Of a DNA stretch of 64,000 nt, positions 47,073 through 56,951 are shown in pieces (position 1 is the first letter of the stretch; every line of letters starts with the position of its first letter). The translations under genes were made by a program, and so were the position numbers. Under the pieces are notes generated by a model. It worked only from the letters and a program-made list of their open reading frames with translations, did not search any database and was not told where the DNA came from. The DNA comes from Bifidobacterium catenulatum subsp. kashiwanohense JCM 15439 = DSM 21854 (lineage in GTDB: Bacteria > Actinomycetota > Actinomycetes > Actinomycetales > Bifidobacteriaceae). The DNA is taken from NCBI RefSeq assembly GCF_001042615.1, contig NZ_AP012327.1, positions 1,302,001-1,366,000 of the forward strand. Reading direction: 5' to 3'.

Positions 47073-48560
47073 TTACTTAAGCAATGATTCCGGCGTCTTG
47101 TATGCCGGGCCATCACTGACGGAGTTTGCGAAGGCACGCAGCTGTTCGATGGCGGTTTTCGCGGAAACGATCTGCTCGCGCACACGCAGCGGAGACGTAC
47201 CTCCCTTGCCATTGCGGGCGGAAACCGAACCTTCGGTGGACAGCACTTCGCGCACTTCAGGCGCCTTGTCGGCCGGAAGGAATTCCTTGAAGACCTCGAC
47301 GAAGTCATCGTCAGTCAGGTCCCACAGTTCCTGGCCGCGGTCTTCGGCGATCTTCACGCATGCGCCGGAAAGCTCATGTGCATGGCGGAACGGCACTCCG
47401 TTCTTGACGAGCCATTCGGCGATGTCGGTGGCGAGGGCGAAACCGGTCGGGGCTTCTGCTTCGAGGCGTTCCTTGTTGAAGACCATGGTGCCGACCATGC
47501 CGGTGAACGCGGGAAGGAGCACTTCCAGCGTGTCGACCTGATCGAATACGGCTTCCTTGTCTTCCTGAAGATCACGCGCATAAGCGGTGGGCAGGCCCTT
47601 CAGCGTGGTGAGCAAACCAGCCAGATCGCCAATGAGACGGCCGGACTTGCCTCGTGCGAGTTCCGCGATATCCGGGTTTTTCTTCTGCGGCATGATGGAC
47701 GATCCAGTGGAATAAGCGTCGTCAAGGCGCACGAACGCGAATTCCTGGGTGTTCCAGATGATGATTTCTTCAGACAGCCGACTGATGTCGACACCTGCCA
47801 TGGCCGCAATGAATGCGAATTCGGCAACCAGATCACGGCTGGCGGTACCGTCGATGGAGTTCGCGGTCACCTTGGAGAAACCAAGTTCGCGGGCCACGGC
47901 CACCGGCTCCAAGCCAAGGGTGTTGCCGGCGAGGGCACCGGAACCATACGGGCTTGCGTCGATGCGCTTGTCCCAATCGGCAAGACGTTCCACATCGCGC
48001 AGTAGCGGCCACACGTGAGCCATCAGCTGGTGTGCGAGCAATACCGGCTGGGCGTGCTGCATGTGGGTGCGGCCCGGCATGACGGTGCGTCCAGCCTTTT
48101 CGGCCTGTTCGGTCAGTGTCGCGGCGAGGCCGAGCAACATTTTGGCGATGACGCGGCTGTGGCGACGGAGCCACATGCGAATCAGTGCAGCGATCTGGTC
48201 GTTGCGGGAACGGCCGGCGCGGAGCTTGCCTCCAAGTTCGTCTCCGGCAATCTGCAGCAGTCCACGTTCCAATGCGGTGGCTTCGTCCTCATCGTCTTCG
48301 ATTGGAGCAAACGCACCGGAATCCACACGACGCTGCAGCTCGTCGAGAGCATCTTCCATACGCTGCAGCTCGTCAGCGGTCAACAGTCCCGCACGTCCGA
48401 GCGCACGGGCGTGGGCGCGTGAGCCTGCGATATCGTCATCGGCAAGACGCCAATCGAATTGGGTGGACTTGCTCAGTCGCGCGAGTTCCGGAGACGGGCC
48501 GGACTTGAAACGGCCGCCCCACAGGGCGAGGTGTTCACCATTGGTTGTGCTCTCGGTCAT
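47073..48560 (-). CDS. argH: Argininosuccinate lyase
   Basis: Last enzyme of arginine synthesis, yielding arginine and fumarate. Start at 48560 ([16 protein letters not shown]) after AAGGAG; upstream in-frame sequence is not used. The 495-residue protein has [42 protein letters not shown] and the fumarase-superfamily signature [12 protein letters not shown] near residue 290. It ends the arg cluster, 109 bases after argG. Confidence 0.96.
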   Translation of the reverse strand: MTESTTNGEHLALWGGRFKSGPSPELARLSKSTQFDWRLADDDIAGSRAHARALGRAGLLTADELQRMEDALDELQRRVDSGAFAPIEDDEDEATALERGLLQIAGDELGGKLRAGRSRNDQIAALIRMWLRRHSRVIAKMLLGLAATLTEQAEKAGRTVMPGRTHMQHAQPVLLAHQLMAHVWPLLRDVERLADWDKRIDASPYGSGALAGNTLGLEPVAVARELGFSKVTANSIDGTASRDLVAEFAFIAAMAGVDISRLSEEIIIWNTQEFAFVRLDDAYSTGSSIMPQKKNPDIAELARGKSGRLIGDLAGLLTTLKGLPTAYARDLQEDKEAVFDQVDTLEVLLPAFTGMVGTMVFNKERLEAEAPTGFALATDIAEWLVKNGVPFRHAHELSGACVKIAEDRGQELWDLTDDDFVEVFKEFLPADKAPEVREVLSTEGSVSARNGKGGTSPLRVREQIVSAKTAIEQLRAFANSVSDGPAYKTPESLLK

Positions 48561-48669
48561 TGTTACTTCATTCTCCTTGCAGATATGGCTGAGGGAGAGA
48601 ATACCAGTCAGGATGGTCCTAACGGTACACTCTCCCCCATTATCGAGACGATTTGGTGTAAAAACCCGC

Positions 48670-49908
48670 TTACTCGACGCTGTTTTCCGGAACCTCGATT
48701 CCATTGCCGAACTTGACGTCACGGGCTGCGGCCACACGGCTCGGCAGACCGTAGATGTCGATGAAGCCGTTGGACGACTTCTGATCGAAGCTGTCGCCGG
48801 AATCGTAGGTGGCCAGATTGTAGTCATACAGCGAGGTGTCGGAACGACGACCGGTCACGACGGCGCGGCCACCATGCAGAATCATGCGGATTTCGCCGGA
48901 AACATACTTCTGGGTATCTTCGATGAAGGCGTTCAGGGACTGCGTTGCCGGGGAGAACCACTGCGCATCGTAGACGAGTTCGGCCCAGCGCTTGTCGATA
49001 TCGCGCTTGATGCGATGCTGCTCGCGTTCGAGGCAGCAGTTTTCGAGTTCCTGGTGGGCGGTGATCAGTGCGATAGCGCCCGGAGCCTCGTACAGCTCGC
49101 GGGACTTGATGCCGACCAGACGGTCCTCGATCAGATCGATACGTCCGATGCCCTGTGCGCCTGCGCGACGGTTCATCTCTTCGATGGCCTGCAGCGGAGT
49201 AACGTCGTGACCGTCGATCTTGACAGGGATGCCCTGCTTGAATTCGATGACGACCTCATCTTCGACCGGCGGGAATGCCGGATCGTCGGTGTAAGAGTAG
49301 CAGTCCTTGGTCGGGCCGTTCCACGGATCCTCAAGGAATCCGGTTTCGATGGCGCGGCCCCACACGTTCTGATCGATGGAGAACGGGCTCTTCTCGGTCT
49401 GCACGATCGGAAGCTTGTGCTCCTTAGCGAATGCAATCTCGACGTCGCGCGTCAGCGACAGGTCACGGATCGGGCTGATGGCCTTCAGCGTCGGGTCGAT
49501 GGAGGAGATGGACACCTCGAAACGGACCTGGTCGTTGCCCTTGCCGGTGCAGCCATGGGAGATGGTGTCGGCGCCGAACTGGTGGGCGGCGCGCACAAGA
49601 TGCTTGGAGATGAGCGGGCGGGAAATGGCGGAAACCAGCGGATACACACCCTCATATAGGGCGTTGGCCTTCAGCGCCTTCATGCAGTACTCATTGGCGA
49701 ACTCGTCGCGGGCGTCTACCACATACGCTTCAACGGCACCGCAGGCAAGCGCGCGCTGCTTGATAGTTTCGAGGCTTTCGCCACCCTGACCGACGTCGAG
49801 GGATACGGCCACGACATCCTTGCCGGTGCGTTCCTTCAGATATGAAATGGCGACGGAGGTATCCAGACCACCGGAGTACGCCAGAACGAGACGATTTTGA
49901 TCGCTCAT
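48670..49908 (-). CDS. argG: Argininosuccinate synthase
   Basis: Joins citrulline and aspartate with ATP. Start at 49908 ([14 protein letters not shown]) after AAAGGGAAACC. In 412 residues the ATP pyrophosphatase P-loop [12 protein letters not shown] is near residue 10, then [13 protein letters not shown] and [21 protein letters not shown]-box-like palindromes lie just upstream, so it can be transcribed from its own promoter with argH. Confidence 0.96.
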   Translation of the reverse strand: MSDQNRLVLAYSGGLDTSVAISYLKERTGKDVVAVSLDVGQGGESLETIKQRALACGAVEAYVVDARDEFANEYCMKALKANALYEGVYPLVSAISRPLISKHLVRAAHQFGADTISHGCTGKGNDQVRFEVSISSIDPTLKAISPIRDLSLTRDVEIAFAKEHKLPIVQTEKSPFSIDQNVWGRAIETGFLEDPWNGPTKDCYSYTDDPAFPPVEDEVVIEFKQGIPVKIDGHDVTPLQAIEEMNRRAGAQGIGRIDLIEDRLVGIKSRELYEAPGAIALITAHQELENCCLEREQHRIKRDIDKRWAELVYDAQWFSPATQSLNAFIEDTQKYVSGEIRMILHGGRAVVTGRRSDTSLYDYNLATYDSGDSFDQKSSNGFIDIYGLPSRVAAARDVKFGNGIEVPENSVE

Positions 49909-49932
49909 GGTTTCCCTTTCTAACATCAAACG

Positions 49933-49976
49933 TTATTCATCAGTATATGCAATGCTCTGTATATTTATGCATATAC
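49933..49976 (-). promoter_or_regulatory. Candidate ARG boxes upstream of argG
   Basis: TGTATATTTATGCATATAC at 49959-49976 is close to a perfect palindrome of the ARG-box type, and TTATTCATcagTATATGCAA precedes it. Together they form the usual tandem operator for an ArgR hexamer in the 95-base argR-argG gap. Confidence 0.65.
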
Positions 49977-50003
49977 GGTGCGTCGTGTCCACTATATGGC
50001 TAT

Positions 50004-50519
50004 TCAGCCTTTGGACACAACGTCCAACAGCCATTGCGCACGCTGTTTCGCATAATCGTCATCGGCGCAGATCACCATGACGGTATCGTCCCCGGCAATG
50101 GTGCCGAGCACTCCATCGATGGGCTGCTTGTCAACCACACTTGCCACATACTGAGCCGCGCCAGACGGCGTGTGGACCACCACCAGATTCCTGGCCGCAG
50201 CGACCGAAGTGACTAATCCGGAAAGCACACGGTTCATCTGCTGTTCCGTTTTTGCATCAGGATTGGCCGATGCGGCTTCTTCCGGCTGTTTGCCCAGCGC
50301 ATAGGCCACGGTTCCGTCAGCCAAACGGGTTTTGGTGGCATGGATCTCGTCGAGATCGCGGCTCAAGGTGGCCTGGGTCACTTCGATGCCCTGATTTGCG
50401 AGAATCTGCGACAATTGCGATTGCGAGGTGACGATGCGCGTCAGCAGCGCCTGCTCGATGGCGCTCAATCGAGCGGCCCGTGTGGCGGGGCGTTGCAGCG
50501 CAGGCGTTTGGTCCGTCAT
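50004..50519 (-). CDS. argR: Arginine repressor
   Basis: Hexameric DNA-binding repressor with arginine as corepressor. The 171-residue protein has a winged-helix N-terminus ([20 protein letters not shown], near residue 33-52) and a C-terminal oligomerisation domain with [17 protein letters not shown], the arginine-binding segment. It is co-transcribed with argF, sharing the TGATG junction, and probably controls both operons. Confidence 0.95.
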   Translation of the reverse strand: MTDQTPALQRPATRAARLSAIEQALLTRIVTSQSQLSQILANQGIEVTQATLSRDLDEIHATKTRLADGTVAYALGKQPEEAASANPDAKTEQQMNRVLSGLVTSVAAARNLVVVHTPSGAAQYVASVVDKQPIDGVLGTIAGDDTVMVICADDDYAKQRAQWLLDVVSKG

Positions 50520-51487
50520 CAGGCCAGCAGGCTTTCATCGCCGCGGGCCTTGCCGGCAAGCCAAGTCAGCAGCGCCTTCTGCGCATGCAGACGGTTACCG
50601 GCCTCATCCCAAACCACGGACTGTGGTCCGTCGATGACTTCGGAGGTGACCTCCTTGCCACGGTATGCAGGCAGGCAATGCTGGAAGATGGCATCTTCCT
50701 TGGCGTAAGACATGAGATCGGCATTCACCTGATAATCCCAGAACGGCTTGGAACGGATGGAGTATTCCGCTTCTTCGCCCATGGAAACCCACGTGTCGGT
50801 GAACACGCAATCAGCGCCGGCGACCGCTTCCTTCGGGTCCGTGGTCACCAGCACGGACCCGCCGGTTTCGGATGCGATGGCTTCGGCATCGGCAACGATC
50901 TGCGGATCCGGCAGATAGCCGTTCGGGCCTGCAACGCGTACGTTCATGCCGGCCACGGCACCGCCGAGAAGGTAGGAGTTTGACATGTTGTTGGCCGCGT
51001 CACCGAGGTAGGCGATGGTTTGGTTCTTCAGATTATCGACGCCCCCACGATGCTCAGCAATGGTCTGGAAGTCGGCAAGAATCTGGCAAGGGTGGAATTC
51101 ATCGGTCAAAGCGTTCACCACCGGATGGGTGGAATACTTCGCCATTTCCTCCACACGATCCTGGCCGAAGGTGCGCCACACCACACCATAGGCCATGCGG
51201 TCAAGTACACGTGCGGTGTCTGCCACCGGTTCGCCACGGCCCAGCTGGGATCCGGACTTGTCGATGACCAGCGGATAGCCGCCCAGTTCGGCAACGCCAA
51301 TGGAGAAGCTGGAACGGGTTCGGGTGCTCGGCTTGTCGAAGATCACCGCGATGCCCTGCGGTCCGGCGAACGGCTGATGGTAGAAACGGTTGTTATGAAA
51401 TTTGATGGCAAGTTCGAGAACCTGCTTCTGCTCTTCATGGTTGAGATCGTCATCGCGCAACATGTGGCGCAATTCAGGAGTTGCCAT
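50519..51487 (-). CDS. argF: Ornithine carbamoyltransferase
   Basis: Makes citrulline from ornithine and carbamoyl phosphate. The 322 residues have the carbamoyl-phosphate site STRTRSSFS near 56, [11 protein letters not shown], and HCLPAYRG near 275. It overlaps argR by one base. Confidence 0.96.
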   Translation of the reverse strand: MATPELRHMLRDDDLNHEEQKQVLELAIKFHNNRFYHQPFAGPQGIAVIFDKPSTRTRSSFSIGVAELGGYPLVIDKSGSQLGRGEPVADTARVLDRMAYGVVWRTFGQDRVEEMAKYSTHPVVNALTDEFHPCQILADFQTIAEHRGGVDNLKNQTIAYLGDAANNMSNSYLLGGAVAGMNVRVAGPNGYLPDPQIVADAEAIASETGGSVLVTTDPKEAVAGADCVFTDTWVSMGEEAEYSIRSKPFWDYQVNADLMSYAKEDAIFQHCLPAYRGKEVTSEVIDGPQSVVWDEAGNRLHAQKALLTWLAGKARGDESLLA

Positions 51488-51537
51488 TGCTGGCTCCTTT
51501 CAAAAGATTTCCGGTTCGTTGTGATTGACGGCTATGT

Positions 51538-52833
51538 TCAGTCGTTGGGAAGATCCGTGGGGATCTTCGCGAGGATGGAGATGGCCTGATCAATATCCTG
51601 TTCGGTCACCACCAACGGAGGGACAAGACGAAGCGCATTCGGCGCCACCGCGTTGACGATCAGACCGTGCTCCAACACCCAATTCATCGCCGCATGCGCG
51701 CATGGATGGGCAAGTTCGACCGCATCGAGCAAGCCACGTCCACGCACGGAGACGAAGAGCGGATTACCGCAAGCCATGATGCCGTCACGCAATTGCTGGC
51801 CACGCGCCTCGGCGTTGGCCACAAGGCCGTCTTCCTCAATGGTTTCCAACGTGGCCATTGCAGCGGCCGCTCCGAGAGGATTGCCCGCAAAGGTGGAGCC
51901 GTGGGATCCTGGGGTGAACAGCGCGGAAAGCTTGGCGCCGAAAGAGATCATGCCACCCATCGGGAAACCGCCTGCAACGCCCTTGGCGAAGGTTACGACA
52001 TCCGGAACCACTCCGCCCGCAAGATCCTCACGCTGGAATGCGAACCAGGATCCAGTGCGCCCGATGCCTGTCTGGACCTCATCGATGATGAGCAACGCAT
52101 TGTTGTCGTCGCACATCTGACGGGCTTTCTTCACGTAGTCGGCACCAAGCGGGCGCACGCCGGCCTCACCTTGAATCAGCTCCATGATGACGGCGGCGAC
52201 AGGACCCTTGCCATATTTGCCGGGACCGGTTTCGGCAAAAGCGTCATGCAATGCGGCATCGTCACTAGCTTCGACAAATTCGATATTGGGAACCAGCGGC
52301 TCGAACGCTTCTCGGATAGCGGGCTTCCACGTTGCGGACAGCGCGCCCATGGTACGCCCATGGAAACCGTGGGTCATGGCGATGATACGTGCCGGCTTTC
52401 CGACAATGGCAGGCGATGCGCCCGGTAAGGTGCGGCCATACAGTTTGGCGAGTTTCAATGCCGCCTCGTTACCTTCCGCTCCGGAGTTGCCGAAATACAC
52501 ATGAGATCCCTCGGGAGCGCCTGCAAGCTCAATGAGCTTCGACGCCAGTTTGATCTGCGGCTCCGTGGCAAAGTAGTTGCTCACATGGGCGGCTTTGGCG
52601 GCCTGCTCGCTGATGGCCTTCACCCATTTCGGATGGGCGTAGCCGAGCGCGTTCACTGCGATGCCCGCAAGGAAGTCGAGGTATTCATTGCCATCGACGT
52701 CCCAGATATGCGCGCCTTTGCCATAATCCATAACGCGCAGAGGCGTGCCGAACACGTTCATGTGCACCTGGGAGTACTCCCCCAGCCACTTGGCGTCCTC
52801 ACTACCGAGGTTTTCCAACTGTTCAGTTGCCAT
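51538..52833 (-). CDS. argD: Acetylornithine aminotransferase
   Basis: PLP-dependent class III aminotransferase. The 431-residue protein has [30 protein letters not shown], the [16 protein letters not shown] segment and the PLP-lysine motif [14 protein letters not shown]. It overlaps argB by 11 bases, showing translational coupling. Confidence 0.95.
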   Translation of the reverse strand: MATEQLENLGSEDAKWLGEYSQVHMNVFGTPLRVMDYGKGAHIWDVDGNEYLDFLAGIAVNALGYAHPKWVKAISEQAAKAAHVSNYFATEPQIKLASKLIELAGAPEGSHVYFGNSGAEGNEAALKLAKLYGRTLPGASPAIVGKPARIIAMTHGFHGRTMGALSATWKPAIREAFEPLVPNIEFVEASDDAALHDAFAETGPGKYGKGPVAAVIMELIQGEAGVRPLGADYVKKARQMCDDNNALLIIDEVQTGIGRTGSWFAFQREDLAGGVVPDVVTFAKGVAGGFPMGGMISFGAKLSALFTPGSHGSTFAGNPLGAAAAMATLETIEEDGLVANAEARGQQLRDGIMACGNPLFVSVRGRGLLDAVELAHPCAHAAMNWVLEHGLIVNAVAPNALRLVPPLVVTEQDIDQAISILAKIPTDLPND

Positions 52834-53779
52834 ACGAGCTCCTCATTTCAATACCGTCTTCGGGAACGACCATGGTTCCAATGCCGTCTGTGGTGAAAAT
52901 CTCATTCAGGATGGAATGCGGCTTGCGTCCGTCGATGATGTGGGCGCGCGGCACGCCTCCGTCGATGGCCCTGACACAGGCCTCCATCTTGGGACGCATG
53001 CCGCTTTCCAAATCCGGCAGCATATCGCGTAGGTTCTCCACGCCGATACGTCCGATCAGAGAGTCCCTGTCCGGCCAATCGGCGTACAGGCCATCCACAT
53101 CAGTCAACACGACCAGCTTGCTGGCGCCAAGAGCGGCCGCAAGCGCCGCAGCCGCGGAATCGGCATTCACATTCAACACTTCGGTAGCATCATCCTCATT
53201 TGGAGCCACCGAGGACACGACAGGGATGCGCCCGGCATTGATCAGGTCCTCAACCGCGGATGCGTCGACGCTCACCACGTCGCCAACCAAACCGATATCG
53301 GTTGGAGAACCATTGATGATCGGCTTGCGCTGCATGGCGGAAAAGAGCGCACCATCCTCACCGGAAAGACCGACCGCGAACGGACCATGGGCATTGATCA
53401 ATCCGACAAGTTCACGGGAAACCTTGCCCGTCAAAACCATACGCACCACTTCCATGGCCTCCGGCGTGGTGACCCTCAGGCCTCCCTTGAACTCCGACTT
53501 AATGCCCAAAGCTTTAAGCATGTGAGAAATCTGCGGACCTCCGCCATGCACCACAACCGGATGCAAGCCGACCTGTCGCAGAAACACCATATCTTCAGCG
53601 AAACAGGCCTTGAGATGATCGTCGATCATCGCATTGCCGCCATATTTGATGACGATGCGCTGTCCGGCGAATTCCTCAAGCCATGGTAGTGCCTCGATTA
53701 GCACTTCCGCCTTTTGGTCGGCGCGCAAATCGGTATGCACGTCAAAATGGAATCCAGGTCCTTTGAGTTCCTTGGTCAT
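52823..53779 (-). CDS. argB: Acetylglutamate kinase
   Basis: Phosphorylates N-acetylglutamate. In 318 residues the phosphate-binding KYGGNAM is near residue 44, [11 protein letters not shown] near 75 and a C-terminal [17 protein letters not shown] followed by [13 protein letters not shown]. The long N-terminal helix suggests an arginine-feedback-sensitive hexamer, as expected here. It overlaps argD and follows argJ by 10 bases. Confidence 0.95.
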   Translation of the reverse strand: MTKELKGPGFHFDVHTDLRADQKAEVLIEALPWLEEFAGQRIVIKYGGNAMIDDHLKACFAEDMVFLRQVGLHPVVVHGGGPQISHMLKALGIKSEFKGGLRVTTPEAMEVVRMVLTGKVSRELVGLINAHGPFAVGLSGEDGALFSAMQRKPIINGSPTDIGLVGDVVSVDASAVEDLINAGRIPVVSSVAPNEDDATEVLNVNADSAAAALAAALGASKLVVLTDVDGLYADWPDRDSLIGRIGVENLRDMLPDLESGMRPKMEACVRAIDGGVPRAHIIDGRKPHSILNEIFTTDGIGTMVVPEDGIEMRSSYGN

Positions 53780-53789
53780 TACCGTTCAA

Positions 53790-54962
53790 TCAGCTTTCGT
53801 AATCTGCATTAATGTGTACGTATTCGTGGGTCAAATCGTCGGTCCAGACGGTTGCTTCCGCATTTCCCGCATGCAAATCGATGTCGATGTGTACCTCGCG
53901 CGGAGTCATATCGACTTCGGATCGATCGCGTCCGGCACCGCCGTTTTCACAGATACGCACGCCATTGACATCAACCGTGACTTTATTGGAATCGTATGGC
54001 GCGACTTCCGATGGCACAGTGCCCAACGAGCTGACAATACGTCCCCAATTCGGGTCATTGCCGGAAATGGCGCATTTCAGCAAATTGGATGACGCTACCG
54101 CACGACCGCAAGCAAGCGCCGCATCTTCCGTGGTGGCACCAGTCACCTTGACACGGATGTCATGGCTCGCGCCCTCACCATCTCCAACAATCTGACGCGC
54201 CAAGGAGGCAGTCACTTGCGCCACAAGTTCGTTGAACTCGTCGGGATCCGGTTCGATACCGGATGCTCCAGATGCAAGCAAAAGCACGGTGTCGTTAGTG
54301 GACATGCAACCGTCAACGTCAATGCGGTTGAATGACATTTCCACTCCAGTGTTCAGAGCTGCCTGCAACTGGCCGGCGCTCACCACGGCATCCGTGGTGA
54401 TGACGCATAGCATGGTGGCTAGCTGAGGTGCGATCATGCCTGACCCTTTGACCATGCCGCCGACACGGAATCCATCGGACCCTTCAAGTTCAATGGTTTT
54501 CGGCTTGGTGTCGGTGGTCATGATGGCATGGGACGCATCCGCACCGGCCTGAGCGGTATCGGCAAGGGCCGCGAACGCTTTGTCTGCGCCAGAAAGTACA
54601 TGGTCAAGAGGCAGAAGCTCACCGATCAGACCCGTGGAGCAGACCGCGACATCACTGTCTTTGGCACCTACAAGCGCCGCGACCTTTTGGGCCGTGGCCT
54701 TGGACTGCTCATATCCCGGCTGGCCAGTGCATGCGTTTGCGCCTCCGGAATTAAGGATGACGGCTTTCACATGACCGTCGGCCACAATCTTGCGTGTCCA
54801 CTGCACGGGAGCCGCGCAGAAACGGTTCGAAGTGAACACTCCGGCAGCCGCATCCAGCGGACCGTTATTGACTACAAGAGCCAGATCCTTCTTGCCTTCG
54901 ACTGCGGAAATACCGGCTTCCACGCCGGCCGCGGAAAAACCTTGCGCAAATGTTACACTCAC
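53790..54962 (-). CDS. argJ: Glutamate N-acetyltransferase/amino-acid N-acetyltransferase
   Basis: Bifunctional or monofunctional ornithine acetyltransferase of the cyclic pathway. The 390-residue precursor self-cleaves at the Ala-Thr in QLATMLCVITTDA near residue 180. The N-terminal part has FTSNRFCAAPVQW and the C-terminal part SGNDPNWGR. It overlaps argC by 4 bases. An argA is therefore not needed here. Confidence 0.95.
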   Translation of the reverse strand: MSVTFAQGFSAAGVEAGISAVEGKKDLALVVNNGPLDAAAGVFTSNRFCAAPVQWTRKIVADGHVKAVILNSGGANACTGQPGYEQSKATAQKVAALVGAKDSDVAVCSTGLIGELLPLDHVLSGADKAFAALADTAQAGADASHAIMTTDTKPKTIELEGSDGFRVGGMVKGSGMIAPQLATMLCVITTDAVVSAGQLQAALNTGVEMSFNRIDVDGCMSTNDTVLLLASGASGIEPDPDEFNELVAQVTASLARQIVGDGEGASHDIRVKVTGATTEDAALACGRAVASSNLLKCAISGNDPNWGRIVSSLGTVPSEVAPYDSNKVTVDVNGVRICENGGAGRDRSEVDMTPREVHIDIDLHAGNAEATVWTDDLTHEYVHINADYES

Positions 54963-56053
54963 GGTGCCACTCCAATCTTCGTCAATCCTGCATCTTCAGG
55001 AAGTCCCAGCGCCACATTCAGTGACTGCACAGCCTGTCCTGCCGTGCCGCGGTTAAGATTATCGATGGCCGCGAACGCCAGCAGACGTCCGGCCTTATGA
55101 TCAACCACCACTTGTATATGGGCGGCATTCGATCCGATGATGTTTCCGGTGGCCGGCATCACGCCTTCCGGAAGAACCACCATGAAATCCTGGTCCTTGT
55201 AAGCGTCAAGCCAAACCTGCCTGATCTGCTCGTCCGTCATCGTCAAAGCCTTGTCGGTGAGTTTAGCGGAGACCGTGGCGAGAATGCCTCGAGCCATCGG
55301 AGCGAGAATCGGAGTGAATCCCAACGTGAATTCACTTGCATCGGAAGCGTTCTTGCCTGCCGCATGGGCGAGATTCTGCAAAATCTCTGGAATATGGCGA
55401 TGCGTGCCTCCCACTGAATACGGCAATGCGGATCCGAAGGCCTCTGCGGCCAGCAGGTTGGTACGCTTCAGGTTCTTGCCGGCTCCGGAATAGCCGACCA
55501 CCAAGTCAGCCACAATGTCGGCCGGTTCGACAAGTCCTTGGGCCACACCTGGCTGGAGCGCTAGCGTGGTAGCGGTCACATTGCATCCCGGTCCCGCGAT
55601 GCGTTTGGTTCCGGCAAGAGATTCGCGCTGCCTGATGTAGGAGTCTTCCGCCGCAACGCCTGTAATGAGCTCAGGCATGCCGTAAGTCCAGTGCCCATAG
55701 AAGTCGCCGCCGTAGAACTCATCCCATGCGGTTTTTTCCTCAAGCCTATGGTCGGCCCCCAAGTCCACCACCACGGCATTCGGATCAAGCTGCGAGGCCA
55801 ATGCGCCGGATGCCCCATGAGGCAGGGCAAGAATAATGACGTCATGCCCATTAAGCACTTCCGGAGTGGTGTCTTCCACCACAAGGTCGGCAAGTTGCGG
55901 AATATGCGGCATATGCTTACCAAGCTTGTCACCAACGGATGAATGCCCGGCCACGCACGTCACTTCGAAATATGGATGGGCCGCAAGGATACGGAGGGCC
56001 TCGCCTCCTGCATATCCGGTCGCACCGGCCACAGCTACTGTGTATTTGGCCAT
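54959..56053 (-). CDS. argC: N-acetyl-gamma-glutamyl-phosphate reductase
   Basis: First gene of the arginine operon. The 364 residues have the NADP loop VAGATGYAGGEALR near residue 10 and the catalytic Cys in GPGCNVTATTLAL near 155. ARG-box-like palindromes lie in the leader. Start at 56053 (MAKYTVAVAGATG). Confidence 0.95.
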   Translation of the reverse strand: MAKYTVAVAGATGYAGGEALRILAAHPYFEVTCVAGHSSVGDKLGKHMPHIPQLADLVVEDTTPEVLNGHDVIILALPHGASGALASQLDPNAVVVDLGADHRLEEKTAWDEFYGGDFYGHWTYGMPELITGVAAEDSYIRQRESLAGTKRIAGPGCNVTATTLALQPGVAQGLVEPADIVADLVVGYSGAGKNLKRTNLLAAEAFGSALPYSVGGTHRHIPEILQNLAHAAGKNASDASEFTLGFTPILAPMARGILATVSAKLTDKALTMTDEQIRQVWLDAYKDQDFMVVLPEGVMPATGNIIGSNAAHIQVVVDHKAGRLLAFAAIDNLNRGTAGQAVQSLNVALGLPEDAGLTKIGVAP

Positions 56054-56088
56054 GTCTCGTCTCTTTTCATTGACTCACTGAAAACACA

Positions 56089-56131
56089 TTCAGCATACAC
56101 TTTATGCACTACATTGCATAATTATGCATTC
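56089..56131 (-). promoter_or_regulatory. Candidate ARG boxes upstream of argC
   Basis: TGCATAATTATGCA at 56115-56128 is a perfect palindrome in ARG-box register and GCATACACTTTATGC at 56093-56107 is a second, weaker one, about two helical turns apart centre to centre. Expected operators for ArgR on the argCJBDFR operon. Confidence 0.65.
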
Positions 56132-56198
56132 ATTTCGTGTCGCATAGTGGTCACTGCGTGACAATGACGATTATTAAAAGACTGGAAAACACACTAAA

Positions 56199-56921
56199 TC
56201 AGGCGGTGATCGACTCGTCTCCTTGCCCTGATCCTGCACCGCCAAACATATTTTGCAACGCCTCGTTATACAGGTCAGCGACGGAAAGTCCATGCATCGC
56301 CAGCCAAATCACAGCCAAGGTGTACAGCACGTTGATGATCACCGCGGCAAGGGCAAGACCATGCCCTTTCATATGGAGCTTCTTGGTACGCCACATCGAG
56401 ATCGCGCCGACCAACGCAGGAAGGACCGGCACCGGCATCAGCACGGCAAACACGAGAGACATGATCGCATAGGCATCCCAATGGCCGTATGCGGGATTCT
56501 GCCGGGGATCGTTGAGATCCAGATTCGGCAGATAAGGCATATTGCCCCGTTGCGGATATCGGCTCGGATCATACGGATTTGGCCCATACGGATTGGCACC
56601 GTATGGATTCTGTTGTCCATTCGCACTGTACGAAGGCATCGGCTGTTGCCCATTTGAAGGGTATTGCCCCGTTTGGTATTGCGTATTCTGCTGCTGAGCG
56701 GCATCCGTGGGTTGCGGTTCAGGTTCAGGCGCGCCATATACGTATGGATCGTAGCCGACCGGCAGCTGGCTGCTCATCGCGCCATATTCGGGTTGGCTAA
56801 TTTGACCATATTCCGGCTGTGAAGGCGCAGCGGCGTCAGAAGATGGCGAAACCGGAGCAGCATCAGCCGTCTCCTGACGTTCGTCGGTGTTGTTCGGCTG
56901 ATACTGTTCCGGTTCGTTCAT
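56199..56921 (-). CDS. DUF4190-like membrane protein with Pro/Gln/Tyr-rich N-terminus
   Basis: Start at 56921 (MNEPEQYQPN), with GAGG 8 bases upstream. In about 240 residues, 1-140 are a disordered region rich in Pro, Gln, Tyr and Asn with imperfect PEYG and NPYGPNPY repeats, followed by two hydrophobic segments near 155 and 205 flanking WRTKKLHMKGHGLALAA, the DUF4190 pattern. The C-terminus is short and acidic. Probably a membrane-associated scaffold; function unknown. It separates pheT from argC. Confidence 0.75.
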   Translation of the reverse strand: MNEPEQYQPNNTDERQETADAAPVSPSSDAAAPSQPEYGQISQPEYGAMSSQLPVGYDPYVYGAPEPEPQPTDAAQQQNTQYQTGQYPSNGQQPMPSYSANGQQNPYGANPYGPNPYDPSRYPQRGNMPYLPNLDLNDPRQNPAYGHWDAYAIMSLVFAVLMPVPVLPALVGAISMWRTKKLHMKGHGLALAAVIINVLYTLAVIWLAMHGLSVADLYNEALQNMFGGAGSGQGDESITA

Positions 56922-56951
56922 AATCATCCTCTGTTCTTGGGAAGGTTGGGA

